Source: Merdimonas sp963929015
GTDB lineage: Bacteria; Bacillota; Clostridia; Lachnospirales; Lachnospiraceae
Direction of reading: 5' to 3'
DNA length: 18,157 nucleotides
Assembly (NCBI RefSeq): GCF_963929015.1
Contig: NZ_CAWVHE010000010.1
Coordinates: 1 to 18,157, forward strand
Shown: one piece after another, positions 1-8,074 of the stretch
How the letters are laid out: every line of letters starts with the position of its first letter
Position numbering within the stretch: the first letter of the stretch is position 1
Notes under the pieces: generated by a model
What the model was told of the DNA's origin: nothing
Databases searched by the model: none
The model's input: the letters and a program-made list of their open reading frames with translations, nothing else
Position numbers and translations under genes: made by a program

Positions 1-3
1 ACA

Positions 4-739
4 CTAGATCGCGTGTTTGGAGATGCCTCCGGCAACGCCAGCCACCGGAATTCCCTGCAAGAATTTCATGTACAGGAGCGCTTCCGACAATGCATCTGCG
101 GTCCGGCGCCTTTGTTCCTGCTGCTTTCCGGCTGTTTCTTTCTCGCCCATATGGCCGCCCCTCGCCTGGCTGTCTATCCACCCGTTCAAAAGTGCATTTC
201 CCTGTTCCAGCCCCGCTCCTTTCCGCAGCGCGGTCTCAATGATCTTCAAGATAAACCACTGTTCTTCTTCGCTCTCATATGTAAAACCGTATGTCAGGGC
301 AATCTCGTACACACTTTTTAAAATAACGGCTGTAAAAAGCGGGATATCCGGAATGCCAACGCCCAGCAGGCCAAGTCCCACTCCCTCCACGCCGAAATAG
401 CCAGATTCTTCGCCCTGGCGGCCTGTGACTGCCTGCCGAACGCCTTCACAGTCTTACGGTTTGCCTTTAACCCGGCTGCATATTCACGGACCTGATAATC
501 CATTTTCTGCTGCTCTTTGTTATAGGTCTTTTCAATGATCCCGGTTCCCTTTTCAAACACCAGATCAAAAGCCTTGACAAAAGCCGCATTTAAGGTATCT
601 TCCAGCTTTTCGGAATCTTTTCTTCCAATTTTTGCCGAAGGGCCGAAGGTTTTTTCTCTTCCCGCTGGCGCTCCAGATAACGGAGTTCTTTTTTCTCCAG
701 TATCATCCATTCTTTTTCCCACCGGTTCTGACGCAACAT
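4..739 (-). pseudogene. EcsC-family protein, frameshifted
   Basis: This looks like an EcsC-family protein (a poorly understood family seen near ABC transporters and elsewhere). The ATG at 737-739 has an AGGAGG ribosome site 8 bases upstream. The first 44 residues are basic and helical (starts MLRQNRWEKEW). The frame then breaks at the A4 run (607-610 on the plus strand), where a fifth A restores IPKKLEDTLNAAF. It breaks again near 389-391, where one extra G restores NLAISAVEGVGLGLLG, the glycine-rich core typical of EcsC. The third piece runs to a stop at 4-6 just after GGISKHAI. EcsC proteins normally continue about 20-30 residues further, so a third break may lie at the window edge. It starts 15 bases after the NUDIX stop, so the two form one operon. 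Family call from motif memory; exact function unknown. Confidence 0.72.
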
Positions 740-754
740 AAGGACCGCCTCCTG

Positions 755-1807
755 CTATTCTCCCTTTTTTCGTCCGGTTTCCTGCCCGCCGCTCTGCTTC
801 TCCAGGGCTTTCCCAACCATCCGGAACTCGTCCAGATAAATGCAGTTGGCAAGGGTTCCTGCCTCCACCTGCTGCCGGCACTCCTCATAATCCATCCACA
901 GGACAGACTCCACCTCTTCTTCCTGCAGCGTCAGGTCTGCGACGTCTACCGCCCGGTGTAAAGATATACATAACTTAATTCATTGTCCCGGAACATCCGC
1001 CCGTAAAATTCCGCCTCAAAGGCACCACGGTGAACGCCGATAAATGTCAGCTCCTCCGGGCGCACCCGAAGTCCCAGTTCTTCTTCCATCTCCCGTACCG
1101 CCGCAGGCAACGGCTCATCTCCAGCTTCTATGTGTCCTGCCGATGAGATGTCATAACAGCCGGGGTTGGAATCCTTGCAGGCGCTTCTTTTCTGCAGCAG
1201 CACATCGTACCCGCCTGCTTCATTCGGGCGGACGATCCACATATGCACTGTTCCGTGAAGGCTTCCCTCCCGGTGCGCCACGCCCCGTTCTCTTACGATC
1301 CCGCTTTTGCTGCCATCCGGGTTCAGGATATCAAAAAGCTCCATGGGCTGTCCGTCAAGCGCCGCAGACACCAGACGGTCGTGTCCGTCATAGACCAGCT
1401 TCAAAGAGAAGAAATCCTCCCGTTCGTCCAGCAGCCGGAAAAAGATCTTGTCCCCTTCCCAGATGTTCAGCTTCCAGACCTCGTCAATATCCACCCATTC
1501 CAGTTCTCCTTCATCACAGGGAATGGGCGTTCCTTCAAAGCCGTCCGCCGTAAAGAGCGACATATATTCCGTCACGCGTTTCCGGAAACAAAGGTGACGA
1601 TTCCCCGGTACCGGTAAGAGGTCAGCGTATAACGGTCTCTTCCTTTACTTCCCGCAGGACACATTCCTCCGGGCTTTCGTCCGCCTCAAAGTGTCCGCCG
1701 ACGCCGATCCATTTATCTTTATTGACGTCCTTTTTCTTCACCGTCCGGTGAAGCATCAGATATTTTCCGTCCTTTTCGATGTAACACAGCGTGCTTAGTC
1801 CTGTCAT
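755..1807 (-). pseudogene. Two-domain NUDIX hydrolase, frameshifted
   Basis: Two NUDIX modules lie in one gene. The first resembles MutT/MTH1 8-oxo-dGTP diphosphatases (starts MTGLSTLCYIEKDGKYLMLH) with a NUDIX box GHFEADESPEECVLREVKEETG. The second resembles isopentenyl-diphosphate isomerase-like or YfcD-like NUDIX proteins (HGTVHMWIVRPNE, then AGHIEAGDEPLPAAVREMEEELG), with Asp instead of the first Glu of the box. Three single-base losses split it: near 1633 (GGT read as GT), near 1576 (GGC read as GC) and in the C3 run 952-954 (GGGG read as GGG). Restoring one base at each gives exactly 352 codons, stop at 755-757. As written, the first product ends at residue 61 inside the catalytic box, so it should be inactive. 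It is the first gene of an operon with the EcsC gene. The two-domain arrangement recalls Lachnospiraceae proteins; substrates are inferred. Confidence 0.82.
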
Positions 1808-1839
1808 TTTGCTTCGCTTCCTCTCCTGTCTCCATTACC

Positions 1840-1868
1840 ATACTACTTCATTTCCCGGTGTGGCACAA
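1840..1868 (-). promoter_or_regulatory. Possible promoter of NUDIX-EcsC operon
   Basis: On the minus strand TTGTGC (1863-1868) and TAGTAT (1840-1845) are separated by exactly 17 bases, 33 bases upstream of the NUDIX ATG. The match to consensus is modest (3/6 and 4/6). Position in the divergent intergenic gap is the main support. Confidence 0.4.
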
Positions 1869-1913
1869 CTTAAAAATCTATTAAAAATTCCGGTCCCGCC
1901 CCGTCCTTTTCTG

Positions 1914-1922
1914 TGCTATACT
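1914..1922 (+). promoter_or_regulatory. Extended -10 promoter of pseudouridine synthase
   Basis: TGC followed directly by TATACT (1917-1922) is an extended -10 element, 24 bases before the ATG. No recognisable -35 hexamer is seen, which extended -10 promoters tolerate. The ribosome site AGGAGG lies at 1935-1940, 6 bases before the ATG. Confidence 0.55.
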
Positions 1923-1946
1923 TGGGGAAATGTCAGGAGGATATCT

Positions 1947-2836
1947 ATGGACCGCACGATCATTTACCCTATCACACCACAGCAGACGGACTGCGGGTGG
2001 AGCAGTTCTCCGCCGGATGGGCTACTCTGCCCAGAATCTTGCTTCTATCAAACGGATGCCGGAAAGCATCCTGGTAAACGGTGTTCCCTGTTATATGAAG
2101 CATCCGCTGACGGCCGGCGATCAGCTTCAGGTTCGTATCAGCGAACAGAAATGTTCCGAAAAAATCCCGCCCGTCTACGCACCTCTTTCCATCGTCTATC
2201 GAGGACGAAGACCTGATTGTCGTAAATAAACCGGCAGGCATGCCGATCCATCCGTCTTTGAACCATTACACTGGTTCTCTTGCCAACGCGCTGGCATGGT
2301 ATTATCAGGAGCAGGACAAGCCTTTTATCTTCCGGTGCTGCAACCGCTGGACCGGGATACTTCCGGCCTCACTGTGGTCGCCAAGCATCTGGTCAGCGGC
2401 AGCATCTTATCAGCCATGACAAAGAAAAAAGAAGTCCGTCGGGAGTATCTTGCCATTGTCCGCGGGAGGATCAGCCCGGAATCCGGCACGATCTGCGCCC
2501 CTCTCGGCCGAAAAGAGGGCTCGATCATTGAGCGGTTTGTGGATTTTGAAAAAGGAGAGCCGGCCGTAACCCACTACCGGTTTCTGGACGAAAAAAAACG
2601 GGCACAGCCTGGTTTCCGTACGCCTGGAAACCGGCCGCACCCATCAGATACGGATCCATATGAAATATCTTGGTTATCCTTTGATTGGAGATTATCTTTA
2701 TAATCCTGATATGGAATGGATCACCCGGCAGGCGCTTCACTCCCACCGCTTAAGTTTTTCCCATCCGATCACTGGACAATGGATGGAGTTTACCGCTCCC
2801 CTGCCGGAAGATATGCAGAAAGTTCTTGAGGGATAA
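1947..2836 (+). pseudogene. RluA-family pseudouridine synthase, frameshifted
   Basis: RluA-family enzymes convert uridine to pseudouridine in rRNA or tRNA. The reassembled protein (about 296 residues) has an N-terminal S4-like part (FLRRMGYSAQNLASIKRMP, then ILVNG), the family signature VVNKPAGMPIHPS, the catalytic motif RLDRDTSGL and the RTHQIRIHMKYLGYPLIGD block near the end. Five frame breaks separate these pieces: a missing base near 1987, a missing C near 2008, an extra C near 2200, a missing C near 2347 and an extra A in the A8 run 2591-2598. The break near 2347 falls inside the catalytic RLDRD motif. Correcting all five gives exactly 297 codons, which argues that the list is complete. 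The start at 1947 is set by AGGAGG at 1935-1940. It is the only plus-strand gene and converges on the protease with a 6-base gap. Confidence 0.87.
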
Positions 2837-2842
2837 TTTTCC

Positions 2843-4570
2843 TTATATTGGCAGGCTATTTCGCAGGCACAAAGCTCCATATCCCACCTGCGGATTGGGG
2901 TAGCTGTCAAATCCTGGCAGTCTGGCCGCCCCTTTGTGGAGATATGCCTTCACCTTCTCCCCATACAGATACGGATCATTTCCTTTTACAATCCCCCATT
3001 CCATCAGAAGCGCCGCGCCCCCTGTGACAAAGGGCGTGGCAAACGATGTACCGGTAAACTGTCCGTAACCGCCGCCCGCCTTGACAGAGACCACATCGAC
3101 CCCCGGCGCCACAAGATCCGGTTTCACCTGTGGATTCCCTCTGGGATATCCTCTTCCCGAAAAATCCGCATATGCAAAAGTCCGGGCATTATATGCCCCT
3201 ACGCTGACAGCCCGAAATGACGTAGAAGGGATGGTGAGCGTGGTGCGGCTTACCGGAGACAGAAATCCCGTCTCCCGGTTCAGGATCTCTTCGCCGGGCA
3301 GCCAGAGCTCGTAGGCTCCTGAAAGGATACGGCCGGGCGTCAGGACGATCTGCCAGACGCCGTCATCCACCCAGCTGCTTTTGGGAAGCAGTTCCATGTA
3401 TATTTCCTGAGCTGTGCTGTACGGACTTGGTTCTCCATAGTATAAAAGCACTTCTGTATCTTCCACCGTAAACCGCTGAGGCCCCAGGATCGCCTGTACC
3501 GGCCCGACTCTTACGCCGCTTGGACTGACCAGCGCGATCTCCGTCTCATCGGTATATTCTTTCCAGATCTGGATGCCGAACCCGGCCTGCCGTTCCTGCA
3601 CGGCCAGGCGGATCACGGTATTCTCGCCTTCTTTTAAGACTCCTGCGGTATGCCCGGCGCCTGCGGCTTCATTGCCTGTGCCGATGCAGATCACGCTTTT
3701 CCAGATATTTGCCAGATCATCGATAAACCGCTCCAGAAGCGAGGTGCCGTCATGAGATCCATAGGTATTTCCAAAGCTGATATTCACGGCGATGGGGTTC
3801 TGGTATTCCTGTGCCTTGCGAATCACATAATCCAGCCCCCGCATCAGTTCTGTGGTCCGGGGAAATCCGCCTGCCCTCGCTCTTGCCAGCTTGACGATCA
3901 CCAGCGGACTCTCCGGCGCCACGCCCGCATATCGGCCGCCGCTCCCCCGGCCGTTTCCAGCAGCGATCCCGGCGACCGCTGTTCCATGGCCCGAGGTATC
4001 CTCACTGGAGACGATCTGTTTTCTCGCAACCGGGTCTTCCTCCTCCAGGGCCCTGTTGATCTCCTCTTCTGTATATTCCCGGTCTTCCTCCTGATCCCAG
4101 AGAGCCCGGATCCGGGTCTTCCCCTCCGCAGTAAGGAAGTCCGGGTTGGCATAATCCAGGCCGGAATCCAGGATTCCGATCAGCACGCCCTGTCCGGATA
4201 AAGCAAAACGGGCTCCCTGTACCGCATCGATACAGGAAACCCGTCTTCCGTTTTCCACTTCAAAAAACAGCCTCTTTGGTTTTTCAATGTATTCTACTTC
4301 CGGCAGGGAAGCCATTTCCCGGATCCGGTCCTCCCGGACAAGCAGAACCGCATACTCATTTTGCAGTTCATAGACCTCTTCGGCCAGCTCCCGGACCTCC
4401 TTAAGATCACCCGAATACTTGATGATCAGCTCCCAGGTCTTCGTCTCCGGATCAAATCCTACTTCCAGCTCCGGCGATTTTGCCCGCTCTTCACCGGTGG
4501 CCTCCAGCGCCAGATTCAAAAGATTTTCTATCTTCTGACTTCCGTAAATATCGCGAACGTCTACAGCCAT
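2843..4570 (-). CDS. CspB-type S8 subtilisin-like serine protease
   Basis: Intact 575-residue subtilase. Residues 1 to about 95 match the CspB-type prodomain (LLNLALEATGEERAKSPELE early, VEYIEKPKRLFFE at 92-104), which acts as chaperone and autoinhibitor in this family. The catalytic triad is visible: Asp135 in GILDSGLDY, His195 in DTSGHGTAVAG and Ser509 in GTSFATPFVTGG; the oxyanion Asn is likely in the NISFGNT block. An insertion-rich central part (about 330-450) resembles the jelly-roll insertion of Csp proteases. No signal peptide is seen, so it may work in the cytoplasm or spore. The start at 4570 is chosen over an upstream in-frame ATG at 4690 because AAGGAG (4578-4583) precedes it by 7 bases and the upstream residues are not family-like. 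In Clostridium Csp proteases act in spore germination; whether this member does is unknown. Confidence 0.92.
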   Translation of the reverse strand: MAVDVRDIYGSQKIENLLNLALEATGEERAKSPELEVGFDPETKTWELIIKYSGDLKEVRELAEEVYELQNEYAVLLVREDRIREMASLPEVEYIEKPKRLFFEVENGRRVSCIDAVQGARFALSGQGVLIGILDSGLDYANPDFLTAEGKTRIRALWDQEEDREYTEEEINRALEEEDPVARKQIVSSEDTSGHGTAVAGIAAGNGRGSGGRYAGVAPESPLVIVKLARARAGGFPRTTELMRGLDYVIRKAQEYQNPIAVNISFGNTYGSHDGTSLLERFIDDLANIWKSVICIGTGNEAAGAGHTAGVLKEGENTVIRLAVQERQAGFGIQIWKEYTDETEIALVSPSGVRVGPVQAILGPQRFTVEDTEVLLYYGEPSPYSTAQEIYMELLPKSSWVDDGVWQIVLTPGRILSGAYELWLPGEEILNRETGFLSPVSRTTLTIPSTSFRAVSVGAYNARTFAYADFSGRGYPRGNPQVKPDLVAPGVDVVSVKAGGGYGQFTGTSFATPFVTGGAALLMEWGIVKGNDPYLYGEKVKAYLHKGAARLPGFDSYPNPQVGYGALCLRNSLPI

Positions 4571-4661
4571 GCAACGACTCCTTCCAGATCCTATCTGATG
4601 TATCGTATGTGGCATGGCTTCTGGAATATACCTGCCTTGTTCGTTTACATACCGGCTTATC

Positions 4662-5642
4662 TTACTCCAGCCCGTTGTAGGCCTCATCATCCACCGGTTC
4701 GCACCACTCGTTCCCGGATCTCCTCACCAGGCACTTCTACTGCAATGTGGGAAAACCAGCTGTCCTTTTTGGCTCCGTGCCAGTTGTTGCGGCAACTCCG
4801 GCTCAAAGGTGACATTTGCCAGAAACACCGGGCATTTCCCCGCCTCTGTCAGGGGATTCAGATAGGACCATCTTCTTCCGCTTCCAACAATTCCCTGCAC
4901 CCGTTCAGCGCGTTGAACAGACGGGGAATGCCCATATATCCGCTGGCGTGGACCAGAGCGCAGACCACTTCCTCCCGAGCTGTTGCCAGCCTTCAGCGCT
5001 CCTTCCACATGGCTTCTTCAACTGCACTTCTGCACCGCCCAGAGCCGCCAGCAACACTACCGTGAGCAACTCACGGGTCTTCCCGTCCAGGCCGGCACGG
5101 GTCTGAAAGTCCCCAAAGCACAGTTCAGTCAAAAAGCGGGGCACTGCCTGGGCAAACTCGCCGGGCAGCCAGGTATAGCGGTCCGCGATCTCTGTTCCAT
5201 AGAGAGGCTCCTGGATCTTTAATCCTTTCTGATAGCGCTCCTCATCGTTTTCACCGGCCAAAGTCTTTTGGGACGGCAGAGGCAGTTCAATCCCATTGCC
5301 TGCGAACACCTCATTCATAGCACCGATAGCGTTAAGAGTTTTAGGAAAGCCGATAAAGGACGCGCACTGGTAAACTGCCTCCCGGATCTCCACCGGTGTG
5401 CAGCCGGCGTTGAGGCTGGCCTGCACATGGGCTTTGATCTGGGGCAGGGCGCTAAGCGTGGTCAGCACGGTAACCGTGACCAGCTCCCTCATGCGGTTGT
5501 CCAGACTGCCTGTATAGCAGACGTCTCCAAAAATGTAACCTTGCAGGATCTGCATGAATTCGCCGTCCGTTCCTTCATCCCCGGCGGCATGGCTGAGAAA
5601 CAGCTCCTGCATTTTTTGTTCTGTTCTTTCTTTTCGATTCAT
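4662..5642 (-). pseudogene. Carboxymuconolactone decarboxylase-cupin protein, decayed
   Basis: The first about 210 residues are intact and hold two carboxymuconolactone decarboxylase/AhpD-like modules (ELVTVTVLTTLSALPQIKAHV near 53-73 and ELLTVVLLAALGGAEVQLK near 190-208). The frame then changes at about 5012 and 4978 (one extra base each), once more between the CMD and cupin parts (about 4860-4885), and at about 4795 and 4719 (one extra base each). Reading through gives LKAGN, REEVVCALVHASGYMGIPRL, then cupin pieces VTFEP, CRNNWH, SWFSHIAVEVPGEE and NEWCEPVDDEAYN, ending at TAA 4662-4664. The cupin lacks the roughly 35-40 residues that usually separate its first and second metal-binding motifs. 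The uncorrected product is 245 residues ending in unrelated sequence. The family normally handles small oxidised or aromatic-type molecules; the substrate is unknown. Confidence 0.8.
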
Positions 5643-5662
5643 AATTTACCTCTTTTTTATTT

Positions 5663-5691
5663 ATTATCCCCCGTCTTCTATATCCTGTCTA
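5663..5691 (-). promoter_or_regulatory. Promoter of CMD-cupin gene
   Basis: TAGACA (5686-5691) and GATAAT (5663-5668) match the housekeeping consensus at 5/6 each with a 17-base spacer. The predicted start near 5656 leaves a short leader containing GAGG before the ATG at 5642. This is one of the best promoter matches in the window. Confidence 0.65.
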
Positions 5692-5714
5692 ATACCTGTC
5701 TGCTATGAAAAACC

Positions 5715-5729
5715 ATACGTTTTTCGTAT
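5715..5729. promoter_or_regulatory. Candidate LysR-type operator (T-N11-A box)
   Basis: A perfect palindrome, ATACG-N5-CGTAT, contains the LysR-type T-N11-A pattern. Its centre (5722) lies about 66 bases upstream of the predicted transcription start of the CMD-cupin gene, which is where LysR regulators normally place their recognition half-site. The LysR gene itself ends only about 58 bases away. Function is inferred from position and pattern. Confidence 0.55.
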
Positions 5730-5740
5730 ATCTATGAAAT

Positions 5741-5781
5741 AAAAAAAGCCACGGCACCAGCGTTTTAGCTGATGCCATGAC
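5741..5781 (-). terminator. Rho-independent terminator after LysR gene
   Basis: Six bases after the LysR stop codon (5787) the minus-strand RNA can form a 14-pair stem (5768-5781 with 5748-5761, including three G-U pairs) around a 6-base loop, followed immediately by seven U (5741-5747). It separates the regulator from the CMD-cupin promoter. Confidence 0.85.
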
Positions 5782-5786
5782 CATTT

Positions 5787-6659
5787 TTAATATTCTTGGA
5801 TTGTCTGTACGAAAAGGGACGCCGCCTGAGAAAACAGATGATTCTTTTTCCACAGGAGCACACTCCTTGTTGTGTGCTCCGGCAGGATCTGGCGAAAACA
5901 AAGGTCGGGATCCGCATGTATGGATAATGCACCGTCCAGACAGACTGCACAGCCCATCCCGGCCTCTACCAGCAATGCGGCATTGGAGAGAAGATTGTAA
6001 TAAGCCGGAATGTTCAGATGGCTTTCCTCGCACTGCAACCAGTGTAGAACTTCATTTTTGGCATTCTCTCTCCCCGGCATGATCAGAGGATACTGCCGGA
6101 TCTCTTCCACGGTTAATGTTTCCTTTTCCGCAAGTTCGTGATCCTTTCTCAAAAGGAGTCCCCAGGTTTCTTTCTGGGGAAGCCTTACATATTCAAATTT
6201 TGCAGTATCGACAGGCTCCAGTACGAGCCCCAGGTCAAGCAGCCCTCGTTCCAGCATCTCTTTGATGTTGTCCGCCATCCCATTATAAAGATCAAACTGG
6301 ACATCCGGATATTTCTCACGAAATTCTTTCATGTAGAGGGCCAGCGCCCGGCAGCCCACCGCTTCTGAAGCGCCGATCCGGATGGTGCCGCAGACCACGT
6401 CTTTTTTGTCTTTAAAGGTATGTTCCAGCTTGTCCGAGAGCTCCACGATCATTTCCGCCTGCTGTTTAAAAAGGAAACCCTCATCTGTCAAAGTCACGGA
6501 TCGTTTCCCCCGGATCAGGAGCGCCGTTCCCAGTTCGTCTTCCAACTCTATCAGCTGGCGGCTTAAGGTGGGCTGGGTGACATGAAGGATATCCGCAGCC
6601 CGTGTAATATTTCCTTCATCCGCTACCGTCAGAAAATATTTCAGCACGCGCAATTCCAT
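5787..6659 (-). CDS. LysR-family transcriptional regulator
   Basis: Intact 290-residue LysR regulator. A winged helix-turn-helix at about residues 3-60 is clear (MELRVLKYFLTVADEGNITR, then HVTQPTLSRQLIELEDELG). A linker helix follows, then a two-lobed effector-binding domain from about 88 to the end (GTIRIGASEAVGCRAL). The ATG at 6659 is preferred over the GTG at 6668 because GGAGG then sits 8 bases upstream. The glycosyltransferase gene ends 36 bases upstream on the same strand with no terminator between, so the two may be co-transcribed; a terminator follows. Its likely target is the neighbouring CMD-cupin gene, whose promoter has a LysR box. That target is broken, so the regulator may be orphaned or may have other targets. 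The effector molecule is unknown. Confidence 0.93.
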   Translation of the reverse strand: MELRVLKYFLTVADEGNITRAADILHVTQPTLSRQLIELEDELGTALLIRGKRSVTLTDEGFLFKQQAEMIVELSDKLEHTFKDKKDVVCGTIRIGASEAVGCRALALYMKEFREKYPDVQFDLYNGMADNIKEMLERGLLDLGLVLEPVDTAKFEYVRLPQKETWGLLLRKDHELAEKETLTVEEIRQYPLIMPGRENAKNEVLHWLQCEESHLNIPAYYNLLSNAALLVEAGMGCAVCLDGALSIHADPDLCFRQILPEHTTRSVLLWKKNHLFSQAASLFVQTIQEY

Positions 6660-6695
6660 ATCCATCACCTCCCATCACAGCTTTTTGCAAAGTTC

Positions 6696-7712
6696 CTAAT
6701 TAAATCCCACCAGTCTTCTGGCTACAATGTAGGCCAGAGAAGAAATTTTCCTTCCGGGCTTTCCCGGAATATTCATGGTCTGTCCTAATATGCCATAACG
6801 GATCTTAAAGAAGACTTTAAAGTCTTTTTTCTTCAGATAAACCCAGAGATCTTTTTTCTTATCCAGATTCTCTTTCTTCTTGGAGCGGATCAGAAGGATC
6901 GAGGAAACCGTCATCATGATCGCCAGATAATTGATCATGTATGCGCGCAGTTTCTTGCAGGAAATCTTACTAAGATCATACATGTCAATCATGGATTTCG
7001 TCACAAAAATCTGCTGATCCACCCGGCTGATCATCACCTTTTCATTTACCGACTGGTCTTCCCGTCCAATGTAATAACGATAGAAATCCACATCCAGATA
7101 GTAAAGTTTTCTTACATGGGGCAGGGGGTAATATACATAAATGTTGTCCACATAAAACGTATGCTTCGGCAGCCTTAACTGGATCAGTTTCAGCAGGTCT
7201 GTCCGGTAGATCACGGAATGCATCAGAATATACTGGCCCAGATGGAAATGTCCGATGTCATCCCAGTGAAAGATCTCATCCTGGGGAAGCACATTGCGGT
7301 AATGGATACATTTCTTATGCTCCACTCCCACCTTTTCATACACATAATTGGAGACGAGCATATCGATCTCTTCTTCCTCGTCCTCCAGCCGGCGCAAAAG
7401 ACCCAGGATCTTCTGCAGCGCCTCTTCGTCTACCCAGTCGTCGCTGTCCACAACCTTAAAATATTTGCCGGACGCAGCCGCAAGACCGGAATTTACCGCG
7501 TCTCCGTGCCCGCCGTTTTCCTTGTCCACCACCCGGACAATCTGCGGATATTTCGCCTCATACTCCCGTGCGATCTTCAGCGTATCATCCTTGGAGCCGT
7601 CGTTGACAACGATGATCTCCACATCTTCTCCGCCGGGCAGAATGCTCTCGATCGCGTGGGACATGTACTCCTGTGAATTGTAACATGGGATCGCAAATGA
7701 TATATACTTCAT
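6696..7712 (-). CDS. Family 2 glycosyltransferase
   Basis: A 338-residue GT-A fold glycosyltransferase of the GT2 type, which transfers a sugar from a nucleotide-sugar to an acceptor at the inner face of the membrane. Visible motifs are the N-terminal strand MKYISFAIPCYNSQEYM, the nucleotide-binding VVNDGSKDDT (35-44) and the metal-binding DSDDWVD (89-95). A hydrophobic stretch near the C-terminus (YMINYLAIMMTVSSILLI) and very basic sequence after it suggest membrane association. The start at 7712 gives the usual family N-terminus; the upstream in-frame ATG at 7757 overlaps the promoter -10. AAGGA lies about 9 bases before the chosen ATG. The neighbours are not cell-wall or polysaccharide genes, so the acceptor cannot be inferred. 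Confidence 0.9.
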   Translation of the reverse strand: MKYISFAIPCYNSQEYMSHAIESILPGGEDVEIIVVNDGSKDDTLKIAREYEAKYPQIVRVVDKENGGHGDAVNSGLAAASGKYFKVVDSDDWVDEEALQKILGLLRRLEDEEEEIDMLVSNYVYEKVGVEHKKCIHYRNVLPQDEIFHWDDIGHFHLGQYILMHSVIYRTDLLKLIQLRLPKHTFYVDNIYVYYPLPHVRKLYYLDVDFYRYYIGREDQSVNEKVMISRVDQQIFVTKSMIDMYDLSKISCKKLRAYMINYLAIMMTVSSILLIRSKKKENLDKKKDLWVYLKKKDFKVFFKIRYGILGQTMNIPGKPGRKISSLAYIVARRLVGFN

Positions 7713-7745
7713 CTCTCTGATTCCTTTCTTCATCTGTGTTTTTAT

Positions 7746-7774
7746 AGTATATATCATTTTCTGCCCTTTTCCAA
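7746..7774 (-). promoter_or_regulatory. Promoter of glycosyltransferase gene
   Basis: TTGGAA (7769-7774) and TATACT (7746-7751) are 17 bases apart on the minus strand, 33 bases upstream of the ATG at 7712. Matches are 4/6 and 5/6. Confidence 0.5.
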
Positions 7775-7940
7775 CGGATTATCCGTAAAATCTCTGTTAA
7801 TGTTCATAATTTGTTCATTTATCTTTCAAAAATCTTTCATTTATACATCACTATTTCTTCACAGCTTTTTCCTATACTAAAACTGTCAAAAGAAATAAGA
7901 CGGTACGCAGCAATGCTTGGAATAAACTTTTTCATAATAC

Positions 7941-7984
7941 ATGCCGGGGACTGAATACTCAGTCACCCGGCATCCTCCCTTTTT
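7941..7984 (+). terminator. Strong hairpin, possible terminator or sRNA end
   Basis: An 8-pair outer stem (7941-7948 with 7966-7973) and a 6-pair inner stem (7949-7954 with 7959-7964) share a 4-base loop, with one bulged A at 7965. On the plus strand five T (7980-7984) follow after a 6-base gap; the minus strand has no T tract. No plus-strand gene precedes it, so it could end a small RNA or be a leftover of an earlier arrangement. Confidence 0.4.
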
Positions 7985-8052
7985 ATGGGTTTTTCTGCAC
8001 CACTTTCCAATCTATCCCTTTCCTTCATTAAATCAGGATATGCGAAATTTTT

Positions 8053-8070
8053 GCGGAAATCTTCTTCCGC
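8053..8070 (-). terminator. Small hairpin after HEPN gene
   Basis: GCGGAA and TTCCGC form a 6-pair stem around a 6-base loop, beginning four bases past the HEPN stop codon. It is followed by AAAAATTT and not a clean U tract, so terminator function is weakly supported. Confidence 0.3.
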
Positions 8071-8074
8071 TAAT

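Larger units (their letters stand above)
7775..8074. other. A+T-rich intergenic stretch without a gene
   Basis: Between the glycosyltransferase promoter and the HEPN stop there is no supported gene. The stretch is A+T-rich, holds an isolated plus-strand TATACT (7873-7878) without a convincing -35, and contains the strong two-tier hairpin at 7941-7973. It marks the left border of the low-GC block. Confidence 0.6.

Noticed and set aside
4571..4690. Longer start of the S8 protease at 4690
   Set aside because: It would overlap the end of the CMD-cupin gene, and the added residues do not fit the CspB prodomain; a good ribosome site precedes 4570.
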